Below, piece after piece: positions 46,361-57,360 of a DNA stretch of 64,000 nucleotides. The DNA is from Trichosporon coremiiforme. Lineage: Eukaryota > Basidiomycota > Tremellomycetes > Trichosporonales > Trichosporonaceae. The DNA lies in assembly GCA_039545355.1 (NCBI GenBank), contig BCJJ01000021.1, positions 801,536 through 865,535 on the forward strand, read 5' to 3'. Both the position numbers and the translations under genes were made by a program. The notes under the pieces are model-generated. The model did no database searches. It was not told the DNA's origin and saw only the letters and a program-made list of their open reading frames with translations. Positions within the stretch are counted from its first letter, which is position 1. Each line of letters begins with the position of its first letter.

Positions 46361-48469
46361 CTAGTCGAGATCGTCCCGCTTGCGCTTCATCTCCTTTGTG
46401 ATGCGCTGGCGGGCGGCCTCGTGCCGCGCAAGTTCCTGGTTCATCGTGCTCTTCTTGCTCTTCTCGATCTCGAGCCGGAGGTCGTACAGCACCTCGGCGT
46501 CGTTGTTGTCCAGGAACGTGTACGCCAGACCGCTCTTGCCCGCACGACCCGTACGACCGATACGATGGATGTACTTCTCGATCACGTCGCTCATCTGCCA
46601 GTTGACGACCATGCTGACGTCGGGAACGTCGATACCACGACCCGCGAGGTCGGTCGCGACCAGCACGTCGACGTGGCCCTCGCGCAGCGCTCCGAGCGCC
46701 GCCTCTCGCTGCTCCTGGTTCTTGCCCGAGTGCAGCGTCGTGACGCTGAAACCAGCCTGCTGCACGTACTTTGCCACCACGTCCGCCGTCGCCTTCTGGT
46801 TGACGAAGACGATGATTGGCGGCGGCAGGTCGGTGCTGCGCAGCAGGTCGATGAAGCGCGCCTTCTTCTTCTCCTCGCCGCCGTGCACAAACTCGACACG
46901 CTGCTCGACTGTGTCAACCGCCTCACCAGCGGTACCGATCGTCACAGTCGCCGGCTTGCGGAGGTACTTGCGCGTGAGGCGCTCGACGGCCGGCGGCATC
47001 GTCGCCGAGAACAACGTCGTGACACGCTCGCCCGTGAATCCGACCTGGTTGCCGTTGACGGGCGCAGTGGCGCTCGCATCCTCCTTCTTCTCGTACGCCT
47101 TCGGCATAGCGTCCAGGATGAATGTGAGGTCGTTCTCGAAACCAATGTCGACCATTCGGTCCGCCTCGTCCATGACGATGTAGCGACACTGGGAGAGGAC
47201 AATCATCGACTTGTCGATCATGTCCTTGAAACGACCGGGAGTCGCAATGATGATGTGCGAGCCGTTGCGGAGGTTGAACTGCTGCTCCTCGACGCTGCGC
47301 CCTCCGACAATGGAGACACAAATGTATCCGAGCTTGCGCGCAAACTTCTCCGCCTCGGCCTCGATCTGCTGCGCCAATTCACGCGTGGGCGCGAGAATCA
47401 AAGCGTAAGGACCCAAGTGCCGGTTGTCCTCGGTGAGCGGCGGTAGGTGCGAGATGTAGGTGAGCATGGGGATAAGGAATGCGGCCGTCTTTCCGGATCC
47501 CGTCTTGGCGATACCGACGAGGTCGCGGTTCTGGAGGCCGATGGGGATAGCCTGGCGCTGAATCGGCGACGGCTCCTTGTATCCGATCTGGTCGACGACA
47601 TCGAGGACAGGACCCGGGATAGCGCTTTCGCGCCAGCTACGCAGCGGGAGGGGAATGTTGCCACCGCGAGAGGAGATGTTGTAGTCCTCACGGAAGATGC
47701 GCCAGTCACGCTCCTTCATGTCCGCGAGCGGCTTCTCGCTCCAGTGTCGGTCGTCGTTACCGCCCTTACCGGCGCGGCGCCGCTCGAGCGCGTCCGTGAA
47801 CTTGGTGTTGCCCGGTGCCGGCGACCCGCGCGCGCCAGAGCCAGACGAACCCGGCGTGCCCGGCGCAGAGAGCGCAGCAGGGTCCGCAGTCCACAGTGGC
47901 CGGCTGCTCGTGTCGTCCTTCTCGTCCCACTGGAAGATGGCATTCTTGTTCGTCGACTTGCGCATCCAGGGCTTCTTCACAACCTCCTGTTGGCCGAGGT
48001 AGCGCTTCTTGATAACGTCGAGCTCGTCGACGTCCTTGGGCGCCGCGGAGCCGTTCGTCTTCTCGTCCCGCCGACCCTTCTTCTCCTGCGGCCGGTCGCG
48101 GTCGTCCCGGCCATGTCCTCCTCGGCGGTCGTGATCCCGGTCCCGGTGGTCGCGGTAGTCGAGCCCGCCGTTGCGGTCGTGGTGTCGATCCCGGGGGTCG
48201 CGCGAGTCCCGTCCGTCCCGCCCATCTCGGCCTGCGCCGTAGCGCTCCGACGCCTGTCGCCGCCGCTCCGCCTCAGCCTCGGCCTCAAACCGCCGCCGCT
48301 CGGCTCGCTCCTCCTCCTCCTTTGCGCGCTGTCCGCGAGCCTCCTCCTCGCGCTTGGCCAAGGCCAGCTTCTGCCGCTCCGCCTTGCTGAGGAACTTGGG
48401 CTTGGCCGCCGCCGCCTGCTCCTCCTTCTGCTTCTTCAGCAGGTCGTCCACGGAAAGAGGGGTGCCCAT
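46361..48469 (-). CDS. PRP28: DEAD-box spliceosomal RNA helicase Prp28
   Basis: Single exon, 702 residues. The N-terminal 200 residues are Lys/Glu- then Arg/Asp/His-rich (RD/RS-like repeats), followed by KKRYLGQQ and the conserved WRIFREDYNISSRGG linker. The helicase core has the Q motif (YKEPSPIQRQAIPIG), motif I (AKTGSGKT), Ia (PTRELAQQ), II (VMDEADRMVDIGFE), III (SAT), then VATDLAGRGIDVPDVSMV and HRIGRTGRAG. The FREDYNI linker is typical of Prp28/DDX23, which displaces U1 from the 5' splice site before spliceosome activation. It is one of few intronless genes here. The start is the first in-frame ATG and matches the usual Prp28 opening (PLSVDDLLKKQKEE). Confidence 0.95.
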   Translation of the reverse strand: MGTPLSVDDLLKKQKEEQAAAAKPKFLSKAERQKLALAKREEEARGQRAKEEEERAERRRFEAEAEAERRRQASERYGAGRDGRDGRDSRDPRDRHHDRNGGLDYRDHRDRDHDRRGGHGRDDRDRPQEKKGRRDEKTNGSAAPKDVDELDVIKKRYLGQQEVVKKPWMRKSTNKNAIFQWDEKDDTSSRPLWTADPAALSAPGTPGSSGSGARGSPAPGNTKFTDALERRRAGKGGNDDRHWSEKPLADMKERDWRIFREDYNISSRGGNIPLPLRSWRESAIPGPVLDVVDQIGYKEPSPIQRQAIPIGLQNRDLVGIAKTGSGKTAAFLIPMLTYISHLPPLTEDNRHLGPYALILAPTRELAQQIEAEAEKFARKLGYICVSIVGGRSVEEQQFNLRNGSHIIIATPGRFKDMIDKSMIVLSQCRYIVMDEADRMVDIGFENDLTFILDAMPKAYEKKEDASATAPVNGNQVGFTGERVTTLFSATMPPAVERLTRKYLRKPATVTIGTAGEAVDTVEQRVEFVHGGEEKKKARFIDLLRSTDLPPPIIVFVNQKATADVVAKYVQQAGFSVTTLHSGKNQEQREAALGALREGHVDVLVATDLAGRGIDVPDVSMVVNWQMSDVIEKYIHRIGRTGRAGKSGLAYTFLDNNDAEVLYDLRLEIEKSKKSTMNQELARHEAARQRITKEMKRKRDDLD

Positions 48470-48818
48470 GGCGTCGGATCATTGGGCAGTTCCTTCTTCC
48501 TTCGTTTTATGCGGCCGTCGAGTGGCCCGTACGAATGTAGCAGAAATGTTAGATGACTGATTGGTGCCCCTTGTTCGCTGGCCCAAAGATTGTTGTTGCC
48601 GCCAGCCAAGTGACATCAGCCTAACTGGGTGGATCAAATACGCCAACAGTTCCTGGGTTCCTGGGATCCCCAGTCCATCTATGACGCCGGGTGGCCGCCT
48701 AGCAGCCTGCCTGCCTCACGCCTCGGCGTACGAAGGAACAAGACACGATCGCCTGAAACCGACGACTTAAGTTGACGACCCTCCACTCCCCCTCCGTCTC
48801 CCAGCAACAACAGACACG
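48470..48818. promoter_or_regulatory. Divergent promoter region, PRP28 / RPE1
   Basis: This 349-base gap separates two start codons pointing apart. A C/T-rich leader precedes RPE1. No specific element is assigned. Confidence 0.35.
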
Positions 48819-50005
48819 ATGCCCAAGGCCATCATCGCCCCCAGCGTGCTTGCTGTGAGCTGCGCTACTGCGTCTGAGCTAACGTCCAGAGCGACCTCTC
48901 GAACCTTGCGCCCGAGTGCAAGCGGATGATCAACGATGGCGCCGACTGGCTGCACATGGGTGAGTCTCGAAGAGGGGCGGCGGTGTGGATAGTGCTGTGC
49001 TCTGGCACATAGCTTGGGAGGACGTCGTAGCTGTGCAGACGTCACGCCTAAAGAGTCTTACTTGGCTGCGAGCTGCTCTTGCCAACGCCAAGGAGGCTGC
49101 TTCACGAACAGTCACACTCATGAACGCTCTCTTCGGAGCTCGTGCGAGCCCACGCTCTCAGACATAGGCTCTGAATTGCTCAGAGCCCACATATCTGCAC
49201 AATCTATCTCCAGCATCATGGAAGCTGTTGCTGCTGGAGCGCATAGCTGATGTTCAGACGTCATGGACGGCCACTTCGTCCCGAACATCACGATGGGCGC
49301 GCCCATCCTCGCCTGCGTCAAGAAGAACATTCCCGACATCTTCATGGACTGCCACATGATGGTCTCGAAGCCTTCCCAGGTGAGTCGTGAAAGCGTCGAG
49401 AAATATTGCGACTCTCAGGCGAGCCAAGCGAGCCCACCGCTTTTGCTATGGACCTCCAACCTAGCCGCCATTCCGGCTCCCCATACGGAGTCGGGTTGGG
49501 GGGTCGCGCGCGATATGAGAGAGACGATCTCCGTTCAGAGGTGCCGAATCCCACAACTAACGCCCAGTGGGTCAAGGACGTCGCCGAGGCCGGCGGTAAG
49601 CTGTACACCTTCCACCTCGAAGCGGCCAAGGAGGACGCCAAGGCTGTCATCGACCTGATCCACTCGCACGGCATGCTCGCGGGTGTTGCAATTAGCCCCG
49701 AGACGCCCGCCAGCGCCATCACAGACGAGATCGGCAACGCCGCCGACCACCTGCTCGTCATGACTGTGCGCCCCGGATACGGCGGGCAGAAGTTCATGCC
49801 CGAGTGCCTGCCCAAGTGTACTGAGCTCCGGGCCCGATTCCCGGACAAGAACATCCAGGTCGATGGCGGTGTTGGTGCTGGCAACGCGTGCCAGTGTGGA
49901 CAGGCTGGCGCCAATGTCCTCGTTGCGGGTACTGCTGTGTTTGGTTCCAAGGACCCGAAGCAGACCATCAAGGAGATGCGCTCGGCCGTCGACGAGGGCA
50001 ATTAG
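48819..50005 (+). CDS. RPE1: Ribulose-phosphate 3-epimerase, four exons
   Basis: Predicted 221 residues from exons 48819-48854, 48890-48959, 49258-49379 and 49568-50005; the frame closes. It is a TIM barrel of the pentose phosphate pathway interconverting ribulose-5-P and xylulose-5-P in the cytosol. Signatures are IIAPSVLA at the start, WLHMDVMDGHFVPNITMG (metal His and catalytic Asp), DCHMMVSKP, GVAISPETP, LVMTVRPGYGGQKFMP and VDGGVGAGN. Between the last two landmarks all known active-site residues appear intact. Introns 2 and 3 are long (298 and 188 nt) for this genome, and intron 2 contains two perfect inverted repeats, listed separately. Confidence 0.95.
49167..49239 (+). other. Two inverted repeats inside RPE1 intron 2
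   Basis: A perfect 8-bp stem (GGCTCTGA/TCAGAGCC, loop 5) lies at 49167-49187. A second 8-bp stem (CTCCAGCA/TGCTGGAG, larger loop) lies at 49208-49239. Both sit upstream of the branch region. They could fold in the pre-mRNA or belong to an intron-encoded RNA. No snoRNA box set is complete. Confidence 0.4.
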
Positions 50006-50270
50006 AAACCCAAATAGCACAGAAAAACAGCAACTCGTATGAATCTTTTGCATTGTTAATAACGCACGCTGGCTAGCTTAGGCAACAACAAAGGAAACAG
50101 GAAAAAAAAGAGAGAAGTGGGGAACGAAAAGAGAAAGACTTGAGAGGAAGAAGAATATGATGATTAGAGAGACGGGGATGAGTGATGAGCATGGCGGGGA
50201 TCGTTTCTCAGTCGTCTAGACTTGTAACTTTGCACTAATAAACCCAACAACAGTCCAACTCCACGCAGCC

Positions 50271-53200
50271 TTATGCTGGCTCAGGGATGTTCGCCCGCAG
50301 GTACGGGTGCTTGAGCGCTTCGTCGACCGTGATCCGGCGATCGGGGTCAAAGTCGAGTAACCGCACAACGAGATCGAGGAACAGCGCGTTCGTCGGGTTC
50401 GTTAACGGGATGATTTCGCGCAGACTCTTCAGCCCCTTGACAAACTTGCGACTCGACTTGGACACTGTCGGATTCGGGAAGTCGATCTTGTTGCCCTTGA
50501 AGAATTCTGGCTTCTTCAGTCTGCTCGCGTCAGCATCTGCCCCTTCCGTTCCGACGTGCGTCACCACACGTTACTCACCTTCCTCGTTCGATCATCACGT
50601 TCGGCATCTTTCCCATGACGACCTCCATCATCGCGAGATGCTCGAGGTTGTCGTGCGTCTGGAACAGCGCATCGCCAGTGAAGAACTCGACCAGAATGCA
50701 CCCGATCGAGAACATGTCACACGGGTACGACCAGGGGAGACCTGCTTGTCAGCTCGAGTTTGGGGATGTAAATAGCTGCCAACTTACCCAAGATGATTTC
50801 TGGTGCACGGTAATGCCGCGTGCTGACGACACTCGAGTGGTACTCGTTCTCAAACGTTGCGCTTCCAAAGTCGATCAACCTGATCTCCGTATTCCTCAGG
50901 ATCGATTTTGACCGGGCATTTGCTCGTCGCGGCCCCGACAGCCTCGAGTCGTTCGACACGAGCAAGATGTTCTCAGGCTTCAAGTCCGTGTGGACTAACT
51001 TTAAATCGTGGATGAACTTGACCGACTTGAGTAACGACCGAGCAAAGTCCTGGATGTGCCGCTCTGGGAACGGCTGGAAGTGGTTCAGCTTGAGGAAGTC
51101 AAACACGGACATGCCGTAGAGGTCGGAGACGAGGCAGGGGTGATTCCGGAAGTCAAAGTACTCCGTCAGGTGAATGCACTTGCTGAAGGTTAGCTGAGGA
51201 TCGAGAAGCGAGCTACTCACTTCTGGTTCGAGGGGTCGTTCTTCTTCAGAGTCTCCAATACTCGAATCTCAATCTTGCTTGCGTCGCGATACTTCTGCAC
51301 AGCTCGGATAACCTTGATCGCGACCTTCTTCCGCGACTCAATGTGTCGAGCCTCGACGACCTTGCCGAATGTTCCTTGGCCCAGCAAGCGTACAATCTTA
51401 TCTGACATGTCAGCTGCACGGTCCGTCAAGCCCAGACTCACATCTTCCTCCGATAACGTCATCCGGCTTCACGATGTAATGTCCTTCGGCATCATCCCAC
51501 GATGCATGCGCAGCTGCTCCCGGCGCTGCTGGGGCGTGCTGCGGTGCGGGTGCTGGTGGTTGCGGAACTGCCTGGAAACACGTCAGCTTTTTAGTTCTGT
51601 GCGAGTCACCTTCGGAGGTGATTGGACTCACTGGTGCGACCTTCTTCGCCTTCTTCGCCGAGTCATCCGCCTCAGCCTTGCGCTTCTTCGTCTGCGACGA
51701 TGACGCGCCGTTTGCAACGCTGCCGTGGCCGTTGCTTCCACTCTGCTGCTGCTGTGCTGCCCACCGCTGGGCCTCGGCCTGAGCGACGGCTCGCGTTCGC
51801 TTCTTCGGGATGGGGCTGGTGCTGTCTTGGATCACAATAACCTCCTTTGGCTGGCCAATAGAGTCGTATGTATGCTCCATTGTCCATCCGTTACGGCTGT
51901 TGTTGCTGGCCTGAGAAGCGGCCATCAGACGCGCGGATGAGCGTGTGGACGATTGCGAATGGGGCGTAGCCGACGCGACACCACCGCTGCCCACTGCAGC
52001 CTTCTTCCTGGGCGGCATCTCCAATCCTGGTGGGGGAGAGGTCGAGTACTGGAAGCGAAGGGGAGGGGGGATGAAGAGCGGTGAGGATGTACGCGCCTGT
52101 GACGATGACTGGACGGCGTGTTTGGACTTGTGCAGCGGCTGCTGTTGCGAAGCACCGGAGCTGTAAGGGGGAGGGGCAGAAAGGTAGACAGGCGACGGTG
52201 GATGGGCCTGGGCTGTCTGAAGCGGAGTCGGATTGTACGGCGTGTAGGTGCTGTTGTACGGAGCTCGACTGCTGCTGTTTCCACCCGCAGTCAGAGGTGT
52301 GTCACCAAGTGGGCTGGAGCAATACGGCCGCTGCGAGTGGTGCGACGACGCGTAGTGGTGACTACTGGGTGGGCCGTGGTGTCCCTCGTCCCCGAGATCG
52401 TGGGAGGATGGGGGAAGTGGTGGCCAAGGGTAATTGGGAGGGTAGACTGCTGTCAGAGGGGGATGCGGAGATCGTAGGGCGCGCTCGTCGACAACACCGG
52501 GGCTGGATGCTCCTGAACCTGTCGACGAGTGGTAAGGAGGGGCGAGAAAGCCCGAGTTTCTCGCGGCAAGTGGTGACGGGTACGGTTTGGAGGAAGGGCG
52601 CGGGCCAGCCGAACGTGGAGGCTGGGGGATGTGAGAGTAGTACGCGCGCGAGTGATTGGGAACCTGGAGGGGAGCGCTCTGGGGCTCTGCAAAGGTGTCT
52701 CCGTCTCTGACGCGCGTGGGGATGCGGATTGCCGGCGGCGGGGCGTGGGTGCGGCGCCCGAGACTGGGAGGTGGCAAGAATGGGCGCGAGGACGTTGCGG
52801 ATGACGCTGAGGCTGGCGGCTGCAGTCCTGGGGAAGGCAGCGGCCTGCTCGAATGAACGTTTGGTGCACTAAGACGCCGAAGTGGAGGGGGCGGGTCGTG
52901 AACAAAGTCTCTGACGGATTCCCCTCTGGATGAGCTGGGGGCTGGGTCTTCGCTCGTTCGTGTGCGCGACGGAGGCGAGTTCAGGTGGATGTAGCGATGC
53001 GGAGGTGGGGGAGGAGGATAGCTGTGGTGGTTGTCTCCGGAGGGAGAAGAGGTTGAGGTTTGGGCAGCGGCGGCCGCGACCGCGGCGGAGGAGAGGGCTT
53101 CCAAATCGCTTCTCGGCGATCCCAGGGCCGAATGGCGGGATGCAGGTGCAGGCGCAGACGCTGAGGACGCGTGCTGCGCTCGATGCGCGGCAGTAGTCGA

Positions 53201-53524
53201 GAGCTGCTCCTGCGCGTAAGCCTGGCGATGGGCGCTTGAGGAGGAAGACGGATGTGTGTCGCGGAGGTCGGAGTCGAAACGGTCTGTTTGGGGGAGGAAG
53301 GCGGAAGAGGATTTCGAGGGCGACGATGCTAACGGATAGTCGCGTCCTCCTTGGTGCGAGTACGAATGGGAATGCGGGGGAGGGGGGCGAGGGTGTTGGG
53401 GTGGGTGATGCTGTTGTTGTTGTTGATGATGATGATGCTGTTGCTGGTGGTTATGCTGTTGACGGTGCAGATGATCAATTGAGGTTGAATGTGGAGGAGT
53501 CGGCGGTGGGTACTGCGTGTCCAT
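50271..53524 (-). CDS. LAMMER-family dual-specificity kinase (Clk/Lkh1/Kns1), six exons
   Basis: Predicted 1003 residues from exons 53524-51632, 51571-51442, 51401-51221, 51182-50788, 50741-50579 and 50520-50271. The first 640 residues are low complexity (His/Gln, Ser, Pro) with a nuclear-type basic stretch ([19 protein letters not shown]). The kinase domain spans about 675-1000: [57 protein letters not shown]. The family motif appears as EHLAMMEV rather than EHLAMMER. These kinases phosphorylate SR proteins and affect splicing, flocculation and stress response. The first intron is 60 nt, in phase and stop-free, so its retention would add 20 residues. The start is the only ATG early in the frame. 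Confidence 0.88.
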
Positions 53525-56046
53525 GGGTCTTCGGATGGTGTTATCCGAACGGACGACGAGTGTGATGGTGAGAGCTGCCCTTTGGGCTTGCGGGAGGAGA
53601 GAGGGCGATGGAGGGAATGGTGATGGATGTTGATCGGAGTTGGAGTGGTGGGGGAGGATACGTGATACGGCGATGCGTGATGGATATGGATGTCGGCGGT
53701 GATACTGGTTACTGGTTGATGCACTCGGGTGGAAGGCTGGGACGGCTGGGATGGCTGGCGGCTGGACGGCAGACGGTGTGGGCTGGCTCGCTCGCAGGAT
53801 CGCAGGCCGGGACACGGATCGTGGGCGTCGAGCGTCACGGGGGAGGTGCAGAAGTGATTAGGGAGAATCGGAGGGTGGGATGCACAAGAGGCGGAATGAG
53901 TTGTAGTGGATGTGTAATGATATGTAATCTGGTAATCCCAGATAAATGCTTTCCCTTAGCAAGGGGCGCTGCTTTGCTTCTGCTTGCAGGCGGTGAGAAG
54001 GAGGGTTGAGGACTGAGGGGCTGGGCTAAGGGCCGATGGGATATGGGATTGCTGGCTGGGTGCTGGCTGACTGGTCGGCCGGTTTGGGGATGGACGGTGA
54101 TGGGCCGTAGCTGAGACGCTCAAGGATTTGATGCGCAGAAGGACCAGATGGGCAGCGGAGCCTGCTAGAAGTCGGAGGGCGCGTGGGCGATGGGCGATGG
54201 GCGATGGGCTGGCGGGCTGGCGGGCTGGCGGGCTGGCGGGCTGGCGGGCTGGCGGGCTGGCGGGCTGGCGCTTTACGGGCGAGCGGGCGTCGAGTCGGGG
54301 GCGTCTCCTTCTACTGGTGGACAGGTGGGACAGGTGGACCGAGGGGATTGAGGGATCCGAGGATTCGAGGACACGAGCAAACAGAAATGGCCGGATTGAG
54401 ATGACGAGTGACGGACGTTGTGAACGAGATGTGATGCATGCAACAAAGCACTACAGTTCTTAGCATGTATCAGCGCGTTGAGCGTACGAGCGTGAACCAT
54501 GGTGACACACGCATCCAAACCCGGGGAGGCTGGCCCTGCTATGCTACCTGCATGCAGCGCTCGTTTCCCAGCTGGCACAACGGATACAGCTGGCACAGCT
54601 GGCACAGCGGCACACGGCACACGGCACAGCGGGCAGGGGCTGGGAGTAAAGCCAGAGCCTGGTTGATACGAATCGAGACCAGTGTTCCGGTGCTTCCAGC
54701 CTCAGTAACGATCGGCCATGCCTCGCCTTGTCCGTTGTCGCCGTCTCCACTGTGTACAACGTTGATCATCGTCGTCCATCGTTCCCAAGCGACTTTTGCT
54801 GTTTGCGGTATGCAAAGAGATTTCTTTCCCCGACGACAGTTGAGCAGGTGACATCTGACAGCTGCCCAGTGCCAGGCTGCCAGGCGCGACAGAAGCATAC
54901 CCTATACCCCCGCGCTTACGGTCGTTCAGACTGGACATTTGACGCGGGATGCACGCCCCAGCTGCTATGGGGGGCGGAGACAGGGCGGAGGCAAACCCCC
55001 GCGCTGTTGGGGTGCCGTGTGCGCGCCTAAGGCTACATGGCGTATTCAAGCCCAAGCGTCTCCTTGATTCCATTACAATTCAGGCCTGCAGCGATTACAA
55101 CATGGCGGCACCCCAAACTCAGGGCGAGCAGGGCGAGCAGGGAGAGTAGGGCTGGCACTCTCGCCGTGCAGGGTTTCCCTGCTGGGATGCTGGCATACCT
55201 CATGACTGCATGACTGGACGCGGTGTGGATTGCTGGAGCTCAAACAGCGGACTGCACCAATAATGTGGAGATAACATGTGCAAGAGGGGTCGTGGAGAAG
55301 AGGGGGTTTAGATACTGGGATTGACCGGACACGGCATGCAGCAAGCACACGGATTGGAGAGCGGGTCGACCGGAGGGGGGTCAGATTACGTGCCCGCTGA
55401 CAGAGGGGGGAGAGCAGAAACAGGTCTACGCGACTCGACGGGCCGGACTGAGACTGGTCGAATGCTCGCCCGTCCACCCGTCCGCTGCGCTGTCTGCATC
55501 GCAATGAGCTCACTCGCTGGCTCCTCCGCATCCACCCAGCTCGACATACTAAGCATGGAGAAGGAAGGACACACAGCAGGGGGCGAGAGAGTTGATACCG
55601 GTGCCTGATGGCAGTCATCCTGCGTACAACAGTGAGTGCAGTTATGTTTCGGTACCGTGCGTCACAACACTAAGTGATATAGCCCGCTTGTCACATGACG
55701 TCGCACATAGTAGAACGACCACCCTTTCAGGCACGGGGGTCACAAATCACGCGTGATCCTGATCTTGGTCGCGCGTGCGTCGTGACTTGATCAAGATCAA
55801 CTAAACACGATTCCGTGATGCGGAGACATGCATGGTTGGCTGGGTGGTTGGCATGCTTCCGGCTTGGGCCTGGGCTCGTGACCTCATGTCGCATGCATTG
55901 TGCATGTGCCGTGCTCCCGTGCTCCCTTGAAGCTACCAAGTCCAAGTGGCATGCGCATTAATACATGTACAACGTGTCTGCCACTGATTATCTGCAGTTG
56001 TATGTGTATGTCTGACATCTATGAACACTTATGTATATCCCCTCCT
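53525..56046. other. 2.5 kb intergenic region with an 8-bp array
   Basis: It covers the upstream region of the LAMMER kinase and the DNA beyond the TRS85 relic. G/A-rich sequence dominates near the kinase. Apart from the GGGCTGGC array and short imperfect CAGCTGG/CACGGCA repeats (about 54570-54640) I see nothing gene-like. Confidence 0.45.
54206..54269. repeat. GGGCTGGC short tandem array, eight copies
   Basis: Eight perfect head-to-tail copies of an 8-base unit, preceded by three GGGCGATG units. A minisatellite of unknown effect, likely variable between strains. Confidence 0.9.
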
Positions 56047-57121
56047 CTACGCCGCAGCGACTTCCACGCTGCCGCCGCCGGCACTGATCCAGTTCATGCA
56101 CGGCATCCACTCGCCATCAGTCTCTGCGTCACCAGTCTCCCAGATCACCTCCCAGCCGCTGAGTGTCACACACCTGGGCTTGCACACCCACGTGTGCGTC
56201 TTGACACTTGCACGGCTGCCGGTGGGGAGTGTGCCGTGGCGCGACAGAGTGCCGGTGTACACTGACCCCTGGGGGAGGTTCAAGATCCAGTGAACTGGCA
56301 GGGTTGGGCTACAGTTCTCCAGCTCGAGCTCAACATGAAGTGACAGAGAACTGTTTGTTAGCTAACCGCAGTCTATAATGCAGCTTACCCCTTGGTGAAG
56401 TTGTGGGTCACTCGTCCCTGCTGGGTCGATGGCACCTGCGTCCACATGAGCAGTGGGTCCGCCTCATCTGCAAGGACACCCTCGAGCACTGCCACATTCA
56501 GCACGCGCATCTGCCGCCCTGTCTCCTCGTACATTGTCCGCTTGGCCGTGCAATCATGACGCCGACGGGGTGGTTGAACGTCTCATGCGGCGCGAGCGGG
56601 TGTGATGATAACAGCAGTGCCTGCGTTGTCAGGTACTGCTGGTCCTCATCTGGGCGCCAGGTCCAGCGTCATGGCAGCGATCTACCAGGTGAGTGCTTCC
56701 CGATGCATGATCCGATCAGGTCGACGATGATGTCTGGGTTTGGCGAGCTCAATTGCTGGTACACACTCGGGTAGGATATGAAGCGCAGAGGGAAGCTCAG
56801 GTGCACGGTCAGCTGGAGTGTCGATGACAGGATGGACACTGGGCATCAGTTGACTGGACTTGATGAACCGCTGATGTCAGCTCGACTCACCCGCTCCGTG
56901 CCGCCGCCCTCCCATGGTCAGAGGAGCTCTTCGAGGCCCTTGCAGCCGTTGGCATTGCACCAGTCATTGACATCGTCACTGGCAAGGACTGCGATGCGGG
57001 GTGACAGCGACTGGATGATCGATAGGGGCGGCGAGGGCATTGTGCCGAGTGTGTCGCACTCGAGTCGGTGATCAAAGGCTATCCGGGAATTCTGGTCGTC
57101 GATAGTGAGCGCCGATGACAT
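56047..57121 (-). pseudogene. Decayed TRAPP subunit Trs85/TRAPPC8 relic
   Basis: Protein-level remains of Trs85 read along the minus strand. The start is at 57121. IIQSLSPRIAVLASDDVNDW and NGCKGLEELL are in frame, then a TGA (56918-56920) comes where Arg is usual, followed in the same frame by PWEGGGTER. After an intron-like gap the frame is off by one: SILSSTLQLTVHLSFPLRF. A second in-frame TGA lies at 56669-56671, before WRPDEDQQYLTTQALLLSSH and TFNHPVGVMIA. Near 56545 the sequence jumps to another frame with C-terminal-type beta-sandwich sequence (GRQMRVLNVAVLEG, LHVELELENCSPTLPVHWI, TLSRHGTLPTGSRASVKTH) to a stop at 56047. About 310 residues remain where family members have well over 600, so the middle is deleted. 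The intact family works in the TRAPPIII complex for Ypt1/Rab1 activation in secretion and autophagy. Confidence 0.68.
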
Positions 57122-57360
57122 GGTCTGCCCCCAGCACCGGCATCGCTGTAATGACGCAGCTGGCTGGTATTGGGGATAGGCGCGAGTGGTGGAGGTAGTC
57201 TCGTGCCTGGTAGTCTCGTGCCTTTTTCTTCCGTCCGACGATTTCACGGATTCGGCCAAAAAGTCTGAGATTTCGCTGCGCCGGAGCGAGACGCACAGCG
57301 GCCAGCTCGATCTTTTGCTTATCTCGATCGACCATCTAGTCGTCACCCCACACCTCGACC
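57122..57360. promoter_or_regulatory. Divergent promoter, uL5m / TRS85 relic
   Basis: The 239 bases upstream of the mitochondrial ribosomal gene also lie directly upstream of the relic's start codon. This suggests the relic sits at its ancestral position rather than being a copy inserted elsewhere. Confidence 0.4.

Noticed and set aside
47447..48556. 369-residue plus-strand frame opposite PRP28
   Set aside because: It mirrors the helicase codons and has no independent coding features.
51410..53815. Longer N-terminus for the LAMMER kinase starting at 53815
   Set aside because: The codon there is GTG; the first ATG in the frame is at 53524.
54206..54269. CRISPR-like array
   Set aside because: Units are 8 bases with no spacers in a eukaryotic genome; it is a simple tandem repeat.
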